This document shows, in pieces, positions 23,383-31,665 of a DNA stretch of 57,022 bases; position 1 is the stretch's first letter, and each line of letters starts with the position of its first letter. Both the position numbers and the translations under genes were made by a program. The notes beneath the pieces were generated by a model. The model saw only the letters and a list, made by a program, of their open reading frames with translations, was not told the DNA's origin and did no database searches. Source of the stretch: an uncultured Eubacteriales bacterium (lineage in GTDB: Bacteria; Bacillota; Clostridia; Oscillospirales; Oscillospiraceae); NCBI GenBank assembly GCA_902492005.1, contig CABUJV010000009.1:1-57022 (forward strand). The letters are read 5' to 3'.

Positions 23383-23886
23383 ATGCACAATGAACTGACG
23401 CAAAAGGATATCCGCCTCATGCGGGAGGAGCTGGACTACCGCCGCATCCAGCTCCGGCCCAAGCTGCTGGAGGCCGTCAAGGAGGCCCGCGGCTTCGGCG
23501 ATCTGAGCGAGAACTTTGAGTACAAGGCCGCCAAGCAGGAGAAGAACCGCAATGAAAGCCGCATCCGCTTTCTGGAGAACATGATCCGCACCGCGGTGAT
23601 CATCTCCGACCGGGCGGACGCCGGCACGGTCGGGCTCTACGACCGGGTGACGGTCTATCTGGAGGACGAAGGCGACGAGGAGACCTACCAGGTCGTCACC
23701 ACCATGCGGCAGGACGCACTCCACGGCCTGATCAGTAAGGAGTCCCCCCTGGGTAAGGCCCTGCTGGGCAAGCGGGTGGGGGAGCGTTTCCACATCCAGG
23801 TCAATGACCGCTACGGCTACGACGCGGTGGTCCGGGCCATCCAAAAGGGTCAGGACGACGGGTCCGTGCCCCTCAGCAGCTTCTGA
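23383..23886 (+). CDS. GreA/GreB-family transcription elongation factor
   Basis: This 167-aa protein has an N-terminal antiparallel coiled coil (about residues 5-75) with the family tip motif GFGDLSENFEYKAAKQEKNRNESRI, whose acidic residues enter the RNA polymerase secondary channel and stimulate cleavage of backtracked RNA. A C-terminal FKBP-like domain ends with SPLGKALLGKRVGE. ATG 23383 has AGAGG about 8 nt upstream. It is shorter and more divergent than the main GreA of Clostridia and may be a second copy. It has its own promoter and may read through into fumC. Confidence 0.9.
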   Translation: MHNELTQKDIRLMREELDYRRIQLRPKLLEAVKEARGFGDLSENFEYKAAKQEKNRNESRIRFLENMIRTAVIISDRADAGTVGLYDRVTVYLEDEGDEETYQVVTTMRQDALHGLISKESPLGKALLGKRVGERFHIQVNDRYGYDAVVRAIQKGQDDGSVPLSSF

Positions 23887-23986
23887 CCGCCTGTCCCGCA
23901 GACCGGTATTCAGATTTTTCCGGCACCGGCCGCGGGCTCCAGAGCGTTATACCCCTATCCGGCGTAAGATAAGGAGAGACAGCACA

Positions 23987-25351
23987 ATGGAATACCGCAT
24001 TGAGCGCGACAGCATGGGTGAGATACAGGTCCCCGCGGACCGCTACTGGGCGGCCCAGACCCAGCGGAGCTTCCAGAACTTCAAAATCGGCACCGAAAAG
24101 ATGCCTCTGGAGATCGTCCACGCCTTCGGCATCCTGAAAAAGGCCGCCGCCATGGCCAACCACGGCCTGGGCAGGCTGGACGGCGCCAGGTTCCGGGCGA
24201 TCTGCGCCGCCTGCGACGAGGTGATCGCCCACAAGCTGGACGGCCACTTCCCCCTGGTGGTGTGGCAGACCGGCTCCGGTACCCAGAGCAATATGAACGT
24301 CAACGAGGTGGTGGCCAACCGCGGCAACGAGATCGCGGGCGAAAAGCTGCTCCACCCCAACGACCACGTGAACATGTCCCAGAGCTCCAACGACACCTTC
24401 CCCACCGCCATGCACATCGCGGCCGCAGTGGAACTGGAGGACAAGCTCTTCCCCGCGCTGGACGCCCTGGCCGCCACCTTCCGCCGCCTGGAGGCGGAAA
24501 ACGCCGGCGTGGTGAAGTCGGGCCGTACCCACCTTCAGGACGCGGTGCCCGTCACCCTGGGCCAGGAGATCAGCGGCTGGCGGAACATGCTGGAGAAGGA
24601 CAAGGCCATGCTGGAGCTGGCCCTTCCCGGCCTGCACGAGCTGGCCCTGGGCGGCACCGCCGTGGGCACCGGCCTCAACGCCCCCAAGGGCTTTGCCGAG
24701 GACGTGGCCAAAGCGGTCAGCGAGCTGACCGGCAAGAGCTTCGTCACCGCCCCCAACAAGTTCCACGCCCTCACCAGCAAGGACGAGCTGGTCTTTGCCC
24801 ACGGCGCTCTGAAGGCGCTGGCCGCCGACCTGATGAAGATTGCCAACGACGTGCGCTGGCTGGCTTCCGGCCCCCGCTGCGGCCTGGGCGAGATCCGCAT
24901 CCCGGAAAACGAGCCCGGCTCCTCCATCATGCCAGGCAAGGTCAACCCCACCCAGTGCGAGGCGGTGACCATGGTGGCCGTCCAGGTCATGGCCAACGAT
25001 GTGGCCGTGGGCCTGTCCGCCAGCCAGGGCAACTTCGAGCTCAACGTGTTCATGCCGGTGTGCATCTACAACTTCCTCCAGTCCGTCCGCCTGCTCACCG
25101 ACTGCATGGCCTCCTTCAACCAAAACTGCGCCCAGGGCATCACCGCCGACCGGGAGAAGTGCCGCCGCAACCTCTACCACTCCCTGATGCTGGTCACCGC
25201 CCTGAACCCCTACATCGGCTATGACAACGCCGCCAAGACCGCCAAGCTGGCCCATAGGGAGAACATCTCCCTGAAAGAGGCCTGCGTGAAGCTGGGCTTC
25301 CTGACGGCGGAGCGGTTCGACGAGGTATTCCACCCCGAAGAGATGGTGTGA
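23987..25351 (+). CDS. fumC: Class II fumarate hydratase
   Basis: This 454-aa enzyme of the fumarase/aspartase superfamily interconverts fumarate and malate. Motifs: TGSGTQSNMNVNEV (substrate-binding), SSNDTFPTA, SGRTHLQDAVPVTLGQE with the catalytic His region, and the signature GSSIMPGKVNPTQCE with the flexible SS loop. AAGGAGAG stands 10 nt before ATG 23987. No iron-sulfur cluster is involved. The malic enzyme follows 48 nt downstream, so the pair can run fumarate to malate to pyruvate or the reverse. Confidence 0.95.
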   Translation: MEYRIERDSMGEIQVPADRYWAAQTQRSFQNFKIGTEKMPLEIVHAFGILKKAAAMANHGLGRLDGARFRAICAACDEVIAHKLDGHFPLVVWQTGSGTQSNMNVNEVVANRGNEIAGEKLLHPNDHVNMSQSSNDTFPTAMHIAAAVELEDKLFPALDALAATFRRLEAENAGVVKSGRTHLQDAVPVTLGQEISGWRNMLEKDKAMLELALPGLHELALGGTAVGTGLNAPKGFAEDVAKAVSELTGKSFVTAPNKFHALTSKDELVFAHGALKALAADLMKIANDVRWLASGPRCGLGEIRIPENEPGSSIMPGKVNPTQCEAVTMVAVQVMANDVAVGLSASQGNFELNVFMPVCIYNFLQSVRLLTDCMASFNQNCAQGITADREKCRRNLYHSLMLVTALNPYIGYDNAAKTAKLAHRENISLKEACVKLGFLTAERFDEVFHPEEMV

Positions 25352-25399
25352 GGCCCCGGCGCCAAACTCCACCCACGTTGAGAAAGGAAGCATTGAGTT

Positions 25400-26575
<1,176 letters not shown>

Positions 26576-26584
26576 AATATTGTG

Positions 26585-26620
26585 GGCAGACGGGAGTATT
26601 GAAAGCACTCCCGCCTGTCC
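26585..26620 (+). terminator. Hairpin after the malic enzyme gene
   Basis: The stem GGGAGT/ACTCCC is extended by an imperfect GCAGAC/GCCTGT part. It lacks a clear T-run, so the assignment as terminator is moderate. Confidence 0.5.
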
Positions 26621-26645
26621 TATCTCTCCGATAAACGGGGATTTG

Positions 26646-27059
26646 CTATTCCATTTTTTCTTGACACTCACTCCATTCTCGGTCGTGAATGGAGATAATG
26701 CCACCACATTTAGGGCAAGTATATTTTGTTTTTTGTTGTTCCATGAAGCACCCTAAACCATGTGCTTGAACAAAACGGCTATTTTCTGTAAGGCTTGCTT
26801 GATACCGCTTGTTATAGCTTTTTTCAAGGCTTTGAATCAGCTTACATGGATATTCGGAACATTCAAAGCAATAGGACAGAGATTTTTCCTTGATACAGTC
26901 CTTGATTTTGCATTTGCGGCAATGTTCCGGTTTCCCTTTATCGTTGTTCAAGCAACCGGCACATGGTTTTTTGTGGTAACAGTGCTGATAACAAACCTTA
27001 CAATTCATTCCGCAGGGAGCAAACATAATCGTATCAATATTTTCTTGCGGCATTTGCAT
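26646..27059 (-). CDS. DUF3795-family cysteine-rich protein
   Basis: This 137-aa protein is of unknown function. It opens with the DUF3795 signature FAPCGMNCKVCYQHCYHKKPCAGC, continues with CRKCKIKDCIKEKSLSYCFECSEYPC, and ends with a second zinc-ribbon-like part (YTCPKCGGII). It probably binds zinc or an iron-sulfur cluster. AGAGGAG lies about 9 nt upstream of ATG 27059. The codon use is clearly AT-richer than that of the neighbours to the left, which suggests that this gene belongs to the transferred islet that follows. Confidence 0.85.
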   Translation of the reverse strand: MQMPQENIDTIMFAPCGMNCKVCYQHCYHKKPCAGCLNNDKGKPEHCRKCKIKDCIKEKSLSYCFECSEYPCKLIQSLEKSYNKRYQASLTENSRFVQAHGLGCFMEQQKTKYTCPKCGGIISIHDREWSECQEKME

Positions 27060-27136
27060 AATTGTCTGCTCCTCTCTAAACAGGAATTTGTTGAGTAGTT
27101 TCTATGGATCGATTATAGCGCGGGGCGTGTAAAAGA

Positions 27137-27168
27137 ACAAGGGCAGGAACTTTTATTCCTGCCCTTGT
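27137..27168 (-). terminator. Intrinsic terminator upstream of DUF3795
   Basis: A perfect 13-bp stem (ACAAGGGCAGGAA with its complement, 6-nt loop) is followed on the minus strand by TTCTTTTAC. Confidence 0.7.
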
Positions 27169-27191
27169 CCACTAAAGTACATTTTCGATAA

Positions 27192-27243
27192 AAATGATAA
27201 ATCCGAACCCATGACCCACTTGGATCATGCAGTTCGGATTATC
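27192..27243 (-). repeat. Diverged copy of the tRNA-Pro terminator (left copy)
   Basis: The stem AATCCGAAC/GTTCGGATT with the shared loop core ACCCACTTGGAT matches the hairpin directly downstream of tRNA-Pro at 29534-29585 with only a few mismatches over about 45 nt. The two copies are in the same orientation and bracket about 2.3 kb, like old attachment-site duplications. Confidence 0.75.
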
Positions 27244-27317
27244 CGAGTGTCATTAAAGGATCTGGCAAAACTCAGTAAAATCAGAGGTTTGTAAGCAGGT
27301 GGTAAGTGGTTTTACCC
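27242..27317. repeat. 75-nt boundary unit, copy A
   Basis: From TCCGAGTGT through AGGATCTGG, TTGTAAGCAG and GGTTTTACCC, this unit aligns with 27987-28062 along its whole length, roughly three quarters identical by eye. Both copies lie directly beside a minus-strand terminator hairpin. Confidence 0.65.
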
Positions 27318-27380
27318 ATATTTTTGATGGCGAAGGGCAATTTTCAGACAACCAAAGTGGTGAATTGCAGCATATACTTC

Positions 27381-27815
27381 TTATAAAAACTTGCGGATGT
27401 CCACGGCAAGCTGTTCTTCCAAATGAATCAGCCGTTTCGCGATATCCTTGGAGACTTCATCGGCTGCCTCATATTGGTTCAGATATTGATTCAGCGATTT
27501 GACACCCATATTACAGCCATCCGTCATCAGGGCTGCAATCGTCTGATCGGAGTTGTCCATCCCCATTTTCATATTGGTTTTCATCCAAGACATACCTTTG
27601 GCAATGGGGTTTGGTTCTTTTCCGTCATCATGGTATTTGTTCAGTAGGGTCTGAATCTCGTCCTTTAGCTTCTCATGTTCCTTTTTGCACCCCGTCAGAT
27701 ACTGCTTGAGGGCACCACTGTGTACTTGCTCAAGAACGTCATCAATGGATGCGACCCCCATTTTAACGCCTGCGTCACATTCTCGAAGCAGTCTTATCGT
27801 GTCCTGTTCGACCAT
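27381..27815 (-). CDS. Small helical protein (DUF2383/ferritin-like type)
   Basis: This 144-aa, probably all-helical protein has four amphipathic helices and paired Glu/His-poor cores. CDAGVKMGVASIDDVLEQV and the repeated TDGCNMGVKSLNQYLNQY half have the same spacing, as in proteins made of two helical hairpins. I recognise similarity to the DUF2383-like helical-bundle group but no catalytic residues. The start ATG 27815 is tentative (AAAGGGGCTGG about 10 nt upstream); the frame stays open to 27944. It is AT-richer than the window average and lies in the islet near tRNA-Pro. Confidence 0.65.
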   Translation of the reverse strand: MVEQDTIRLLRECDAGVKMGVASIDDVLEQVHSGALKQYLTGCKKEHEKLKDEIQTLLNKYHDDGKEPNPIAKGMSWMKTNMKMGMDNSDQTIAALMTDGCNMGVKSLNQYLNQYEAADEVSKDIAKRLIHLEEQLAVDIRKFL

Positions 27816-27942
27816 AGAGATTCCAGCCCCTTTATTTAAGATAAAGCTAGTCTGTATGGTTTCGCATTTTTTATTCTCTGGCCCAACACCGAAGCTTGTA
27901 TATTCCACAGGAGTGAGCGTAAAACATTTTTCAGTGCAAAGC

Positions 27943-27984
27943 ATAAAAAAGTCGTCGCAAGCAATACAAAGCTTGCGACGACTT
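27943..27984 (-). terminator. Orphan minus-strand terminator in the islet
   Basis: A perfect 14-bp stem (AAGTCGTCGCAAGC with its complement, 8-nt loop) is followed on the minus strand by TTTTTT. No gene on the minus strand lies upstream of it, so it is probably left over from a lost gene. Confidence 0.85.
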
Positions 27985-27986
27985 GG

Positions 27987-28062
27987 TCGGAGTGTAATTA
28001 TAGGATCTGGGGAAGCCCAGTCATATCAATGGTTGTAAGCAGTCGGCAAGAGGGTTTTATCC
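27987..28062. repeat. 75-nt boundary unit, copy B
   Basis: This is the counterpart of 27242-27317: GGAGTGTAATTATAGGATCTGG, then TTGTAAGCAGTCGGCAAG and GGTTTTATCC. Direct orientation; adjacent to the orphan terminator. Confidence 0.65.
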
Positions 28063-28219
28063 TAAACGCTTAAATCGCAATCCTTTTGTCTCTCATCCGG
28101 GACGTTATTGTATTATGCTTTGAGTTGACAATCCAGTTCTTGCGTCATAGTCTGGCATAAAGGGTGGTTCTTCACGTAGACTCATAAAAATATGTTCTAT
28201 GATAAAATCCAAATAGACT

Positions 28220-28244
28220 TGCAACCATCTCCATAAAAACCGTA
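28220..28244 (+). promoter_or_regulatory. Candidate ECF-sigma autoregulatory promoter
   Basis: TGCAAC (28220-28225), 15 nt, CGTA (28241-28244) resembles the sigma-W class consensus TGAAAC-N16/17-CGTA. It lies 54 nt before an ECF sigma gene, the place expected for self-activation. Confidence 0.5.
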
Positions 28245-28297
28245 CTTATAGTATGAAAGGCGCTTTTCACGGAACACCGTAGGAACGGAGGCAGAGT

Positions 28298-28855
28298 ATG
28301 GAGGATACGAAAATCATAGAGCTTTACTGGGCAAGAATAGAGGACGCCATTCGTGAGACGGCGGTCAAATATGGGAAACTGTTCCATCAAGTCGCTAACA
28401 ATATTCTTGTGAACCATGAGGATAGTGAGGAATGTGTCAATGACACCTATCTAGCTGCATGGAACAATATGCCCCCAAAACGGCCAGACCATCTTCCGGC
28501 GTTCCTGGGAAAAATTACGAGAAACCTTGCCCTAAAAAAGTATGAGTATCTTTCTGCGGAGAAGCGAAATCCAGAAGCTATCTGTTCTTTCGAGGAATTA
28601 GCGGACTGCGTTTCTGGACAAGAATCCGTCGAATCAGAACTGGAAAACAGACAGATAGAAAATGCTATCAGCAAGTGGCTGTGGAAACAGGACAAAGAAA
28701 AGCGGGATATATTTATTTGGCGCTATTGGTACTTTGAATCCATATCAAATATCTGCCAGCGTACAAAATGCAGCCAGGGCAAGGTGAAATCCATATTGTT
28801 CCATCTCCGCCGAAAGCTAAAAGATTACTTAGAAGGCGAGGGAATTACGCTATGA
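28298..28855 (+). CDS. ECF-like RNA polymerase sigma factor
   Basis: This 185-aa sigma factor has region 2 at about residues 25-95 (NHEDSEECVNDTYLAAWNNMPP binds the -10 element and core polymerase) and region 4 at about 125-178 (IFIWRYWYFESISNICQR...GKVKSILFHLRRKLKDYLE, a helix-turn-helix for the -35). GGAGG precedes ATG 28298. Its stop overlaps the next start (ATGA), and the next gene codes for a single-pass membrane protein, the usual sigma/anti-sigma pairing. It lies in the AT-rich islet. Confidence 0.88.
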   Translation: MEDTKIIELYWARIEDAIRETAVKYGKLFHQVANNILVNHEDSEECVNDTYLAAWNNMPPKRPDHLPAFLGKITRNLALKKYEYLSAEKRNPEAICSFEELADCVSGQESVESELENRQIENAISKWLWKQDKEKRDIFIWRYWYFESISNICQRTKCSQGKVKSILFHLRRKLKDYLEGEGITL

Positions 28856-29442
28856 ATAACAAGCAATTTGCTAATCGAATCGGAAATATTGATGATCGGC
28901 TGGTACAAGAGGTTGGACAAAAACGGAGCAATCAAAAGGAGTATAAAAATATGATTCGGAAATTTGTTAGTGTGGCGGCTGTCATTGCCCTTATGCTCGT
29001 CAGTGGCGCGGTTGGGGCGTATGCTTTCGGCAGGGAAACTGTGGTCGAGGTACCTGTCGAGCAGGAAACGGTTAACTTTGAGGATATCGGGCTCACGCTG
29101 ATTTTGCCCGGCACCTGGAAAGATCAGTATGCCTCAGAAACCAATGAATTTGGTGAGTATATCGTCTATGCCCCGGGAATTCGTGAGGCGTGTGGAGGCG
29201 AAACTGGCGGTATGCTGTTTTACGTCCTGCGGTGGGACGAACAGCTTACCAAGGAGCAGGTAGACAATGGTGGCGAATGGAGTTTTGCAAAGTGTGAGTA
29301 TATTATGACAACAAAGGATGGCACGTATCTCTTGTACTACGCAAGCGACGTGCAGTTTACGCCGGAAACGGAGGCCACATACCGCCAAATGGAGTCAGAG
29401 ATCAAAGACATTCGCTTTGTTCCTACTGAAGTGTTTGGCTGA
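28852..29442 (+). CDS. Probable anti-sigma factor, single-pass membrane protein
   Basis: This 196-aa protein has a short cytoplasmic N terminus (about residues 1-33), one membrane helix (about residues 36-56, VSVAAVIALMLVSGAVGAYAF) and an extracellular domain of about 135 residues (IGLTLILPGTWKDQY...MLFYVLRWDEQL). It begins inside the stop codon of the sigma gene, so the two are translated together. The N-terminal part is short for a classical anti-sigma domain, and I see no ZAS zinc motif. Its role is therefore inferred from context. Confidence 0.7.
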   Translation: MNNKQFANRIGNIDDRLVQEVGQKRSNQKEYKNMIRKFVSVAAVIALMLVSGAVGAYAFGRETVVEVPVEQETVNFEDIGLTLILPGTWKDQYASETNEFGEYIVYAPGIREACGGETGGMLFYVLRWDEQLTKEQVDNGGEWSFAKCEYIMTTKDGTYLLYYASDVQFTPETEATYRQMESEIKDIRFVPTEVFG

Positions 29443-29470
29443 CGAAAAATTACCTTCATATTGCAATGCA

Positions 29471-29497
29471 GGCACAGAGGTTTCATTTCTCTGTGCC
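29471..29497 (+). terminator. Hairpin after the sigma/anti-sigma pair
   Basis: The stem GGCACAGAG/CTCTGTGCC with a 9-nt loop lies 28 nt past the stop codon; the T-tract is weak. Confidence 0.55.
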
Positions 29498-29533
29498 CGT
29501 TGCTTATGAGGATTTATAAAATATTCTCAATAG

Positions 29534-29585
29534 AAATGATAAATCCGAACACACTACCCACTTGGATAATGTAGTTCGGATTATC
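29534..29585 (-). terminator. Terminator of tRNA-Pro (right copy of the duplicated hairpin)
   Basis: On the minus strand the tRNA CCA end is followed by ATTTAATG and the hairpin AATCCGAAC/GTTCGGATT, then TTATCATTTC. The same hairpin recurs at 27192-27243. Confidence 0.75.
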
Positions 29586-29591
29586 ATTAAA

Positions 29592-29668
29592 TGGTCCGAG
29601 TGACTGGATTCGAACCAGCGGCCTCTTGAACCCCATTCAAGCGCGATACCAAACTTCGCCACACCCGG
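29592..29668 (-). tRNA. tRNA-Pro (anticodon GGG)
   Basis: The minus strand folds as a full cloverleaf. The acceptor stem CCGGGTG pairs with CACTCGG (one G-U), then discriminator A and an encoded CCA. The anticodon stem is CTTGA/TCAAG with a 7-nt loop ATGGGGT, giving anticodon GGG. The T-loop is GGTTCGAATCC. It reads CCC/CCU Pro codons. The DNA past its 3' end is the site where the AT-rich islet begins, a common target for integration. Confidence 0.95.
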
Positions 29669-29768
29669 AAATCGCCGTCTGCTCCAGACGGCTTGATTAT
29701 ATTAACACATTCTGGCTGGACTTGCAAGTCCTTTTTCCTGTTTCGCTGAAATTTTTCGTCCGGCGTCC

Positions 29769-30011
29769 ATGCCCCATAGCCGGCAAACAGCTCCATCATA
29801 CGGCAGATAAAGCCCTCCCGGTCAGAGCCCGTCACCAGCCAGGCATTGGCCGCCCGCTTGGCGCCACTGTAGGCATCGGTCACGATCTTTCCCCGGGTCA
29901 CCTTCCCGTGGCGCTCCACCCCGATCCAACAATGTTTGGACTCGAACAGGCGGCGGTCGATGGCGTCGTCATGGCCGGGGCTCCGTCCAGAAGGATGGGG
30001 ATGGGATGCAT
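29769..30011 (-). pseudogene. Nucleoside hydrolase remnant (frameshift plus internal deletion)
   Basis: From ATG 30011 (AGGTG upstream) the sequence reads MHPIPILLDG, the start of an inosine-uridine-type nucleoside hydrolase. One base is then missing; in the next frame it reads PGHDDAI, the family's catalytic Asp motif. Right after this the frame jumps to what looks like the family's C terminus (LFESKHCWIGVERHGKVTRGKIVTD...REGFICRMMELFAG). About 200 or more central residues are gone. The remaining frame runs into tRNA-Pro without a stop of its own. It is a clear double-hit pseudogene. Confidence 0.75.
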
Positions 30012-30021
30012 GGGGTTCACC

Positions 30022-30708
30022 TCACTTCTCATTTTGGGCATCCGTAGGGTACAGCAGCCGGAACCGGCTGCGCTCAAACTCCACCACGCCCTCCCGCTTC
30101 AGGGCGCCCAGCTCCCGGGACAGGGCGCTGCGGTCGGCGCAGAGATAGTCGGCCAGCCCCTGGCGGTCCAGCGGGATCTCGAACATGGTCCCGCCGGCCT
30201 CCGCCGCCTGCTCCTCCAGATAAGACAGCAGCTTTTCCCGCAGGGTGCGCTTGGACAGGTGCTCCATCCGCCGGGTCAAAAAGACGTTCTTCCGGGCCAG
30301 TACCGAAGTCAGGTTGCGGATCAGCTCCCCGTGGAACCGGCAGGCCGTGGGGCAGGCGGTCAGCAGCTTTTTACAGTCCAGCAGCACCACCGCGCTGTCC
30401 GCGCTGGCCAGCACCGATACCGGCAGCGTCTCTGCCCGTGCGCAGGCATAGGCCTCTCCAAAGAGCTCCCCCGGGCCCAGGGCGGCTAGGATCGTGCGGT
30501 AACCCAGAGCATCCTCCCGGCAGACCTGGAGCCCGCCGGAGAGCACCACGCCCATCCGGTCCGCCGGGCCGCCGCTGCGCAGGACGAACTCTCCCCGACC
30601 GTACCGCCGGACCACTGCCCCCAGGCATTGCAGCATCGCGCGGGCGTCTGCCTCCGTAGCGCCTGCGAACAGCGGCGATTGGCACAGTACCTGTAAATAA
30701 TTCTTCAA
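30022..30708 (-). CDS. Crp/Fnr-family transcriptional regulator (TTG start)
   Basis: This 228-aa regulator has a cyclic-nucleotide-binding-like N-terminal barrel (about residues 8-125, YGRGEFVLRSGGPADRMGVVLSGGLQV and LGPGELFGEAYACA) and a C-terminal helix-turn-helix (about 150-220, IPLDRQGLADYLCADRSALSRELGALKREGVVEFERSRFRLL). The start is a TTG at 30708 behind GGAGGGG; there is no ATG at a sensible place. It is divergent from a ferredoxin-type gene, and the pair is a common Clostridial arrangement in which the regulator controls the ferredoxin protein and hydroxylamine or nitrosative-stress genes. Confidence 0.88.
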   Translation of the reverse strand: MKNYLQVLCQSPLFAGATEADARAMLQCLGAVVRRYGRGEFVLRSGGPADRMGVVLSGGLQVCREDALGYRTILAALGPGELFGEAYACARAETLPVSVLASADSAVVLLDCKKLLTACPTACRFHGELIRNLTSVLARKNVFLTRRMEHLSKRTLREKLLSYLEEQAAEAGGTMFEIPLDRQGLADYLCADRSALSRELGALKREGVVEFERSRFRLLYPTDAQNEK

Positions 30709-30722
30709 AAAAGCCCCTCCCG

Positions 30723-30764
30723 TTGCCGTTGCAACATACAGTTCTCTTTCAGTATAGTATGCTC
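30723..30764. promoter_or_regulatory. Divergent control region with a short dyad and -10 element
   Basis: The dyad GTTGC-CGTT-GCAAC (30723-30736) and TATAGT (about 30758) lie between the Crp/Fnr gene and the ferredoxin gene. The dyad is a candidate operator for the regulator; it does not match the E. coli FNR box. Confidence 0.4.
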
Positions 30765-30825
30765 CTATTCGAAAAGCAAGAGTCGTCTTTCCCGTCCGGG
30801 AACAACTGATAGGAGTGTCACAGAT

Positions 30826-31524
30826 ATGGTAAGAAAGATCATCAAAATCGACGAGGACAAATGCAACGGCTGCGGGCTGTGCGCGGCGGCCTGCCACGAG
30901 GGGGCCATCGGCATGGTAAACGGCAAGGCCAGGCTGCTGCGGGAGGACTACTGCGACGGGCTGGGGGACTGCCTCCCCGCCTGCCCCACCGGCGCCATCA
31001 CCTTTGAGGAGCGGGAGGCCCCCGCTTACGACCACGCCGCCGTGCTGGCCGCCAAGGCCGCCAGGCAAGGTGCCGGCACACCGCTCCCCTGCGGCTGCCC
31101 CGGCTCCGCCAGCCGCGTCATCCGGCGGGAGGAGCGCCTCGCCGCGGCCGGTGAGGTTCCTTCGGAGCTGCGGCAGTTCCCTGTGCAGCTCAAGCTGGTG
31201 CCCGTCCGGGCCCCTTACTTTGACGGGGCGGACCTGCTCATCGCCGCCGACTGCACAGCCTTTGCCTATGGCGCGTTCCACCGGGACTTTATCCGCGGCC
31301 GCGTGGTCCTGGTGGGCTGTCCCAAGCTGGACGAGGGGGATTATACGGAAAAGCTCGCCGCCATCCTCGCCGCCAACGAGATCCGCAGCGTGACCGTCGT
31401 CCGGATGGAGGTCCCCTGCTGCGGCGGCATCCAGCGCGCCGCAGAGGCCGCCGTGGACGCGTCCGGCCGCAGGATCCCGCTGAAGGTGTCCGTCATCGGA
31501 ATCGACGGCCAGCTCCGCAGCTGA
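30826..31524 (+). CDS. 4Fe-4S ferredoxin-type protein, Crp/Fnr partner
   Basis: This 232-aa protein has an N-terminal bacterial ferredoxin domain with two clusters (CNGCGLCAAACHEG and CDGLGDCLPACPTG; the second has an unusual CDGLGDC spacing) at residues about 12-62. A Cys-containing linker (CGCPGSAS) follows, then a C-terminal domain with ADCTAFAYGAFHRDF and VVLVGCPKLDEGDYTEKL, and VPCCGGIQ near the end. This architecture is typical of the redox protein next to Crp/Fnr regulators in Clostridia. It probably handles electrons in nitrosative or oxidative stress; the reaction is not known. Confidence 0.85.
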   Translation: MVRKIIKIDEDKCNGCGLCAAACHEGAIGMVNGKARLLREDYCDGLGDCLPACPTGAITFEEREAPAYDHAAVLAAKAARQGAGTPLPCGCPGSASRVIRREERLAAAGEVPSELRQFPVQLKLVPVRAPYFDGADLLIAADCTAFAYGAFHRDFIRGRVVLVGCPKLDEGDYTEKLAAILAANEIRSVTVVRMEVPCCGGIQRAAEAAVDASGRRIPLKVSVIGIDGQLRS

Positions 31525-31527
31525 TAC

Positions 31528-31565
31528 AAAAGGTCCGCTCCCGACTGGGGGCGGGCCTTTCTTGT
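31528..31565 (+). terminator. Terminator of the ferredoxin gene
   Basis: The stem AAAGGTCCGCTCCC pairs imperfectly with GGGGCGGGCCTTT, followed by CTTGTTTTCC. Confidence 0.8.
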
Positions 31566-31665
31566 TTTCCTTCAAAATCACCATGCCCGGGAACAGAGCG
31601 GACTGCGTCTTCCGCGGCCCGCATATCCGGCCGGGCTTTGCGCAAGGCCGAGCTCGGCCCCTGCA

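Larger units (their letters stand above)
27060..27380. other. Intergenic region with stacked hairpins at the islet boundary
   Basis: There is no gene in this stretch. It holds a perfect 13-bp hairpin with a T-rich tail on the minus strand (27137-27168), a copy of the tRNA-Pro terminator (27192-27243), and a 75-nt unit repeated near 28 kb (27242-27317). Confidence 0.7.
27816..28297. other. Intergenic region with a terminator, boundary unit B and an ECF-type promoter
   Basis: No gene is visible in this 482-nt stretch. It contains the hairpin at 27949-27984, the repeat unit at 27987-28062, and a sigma-W-like promoter at 28220-28244. A TTGACA occurs at about 28118 without a good -10 partner. Confidence 0.65.

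Noticed and set aside
26640..29590. CRISPR array or transposon in the AT-rich islet
   Set aside because: The repeats are only two copies, diverged, without regular spacers, and no transposase or integrase gene is present.
29626..30489. Plus-strand ORF of 287 aa over tRNA-Pro and the Crp/Fnr gene
   Set aside because: It crosses a tRNA gene in antisense and has no recognisable domain.
30709..31584. N-terminal extension of the Crp/Fnr frame to 31584
   Set aside because: It would be antisense to the ferredoxin gene; the TTG at 30708 with GGAGGGG gives a normal-length regulator.
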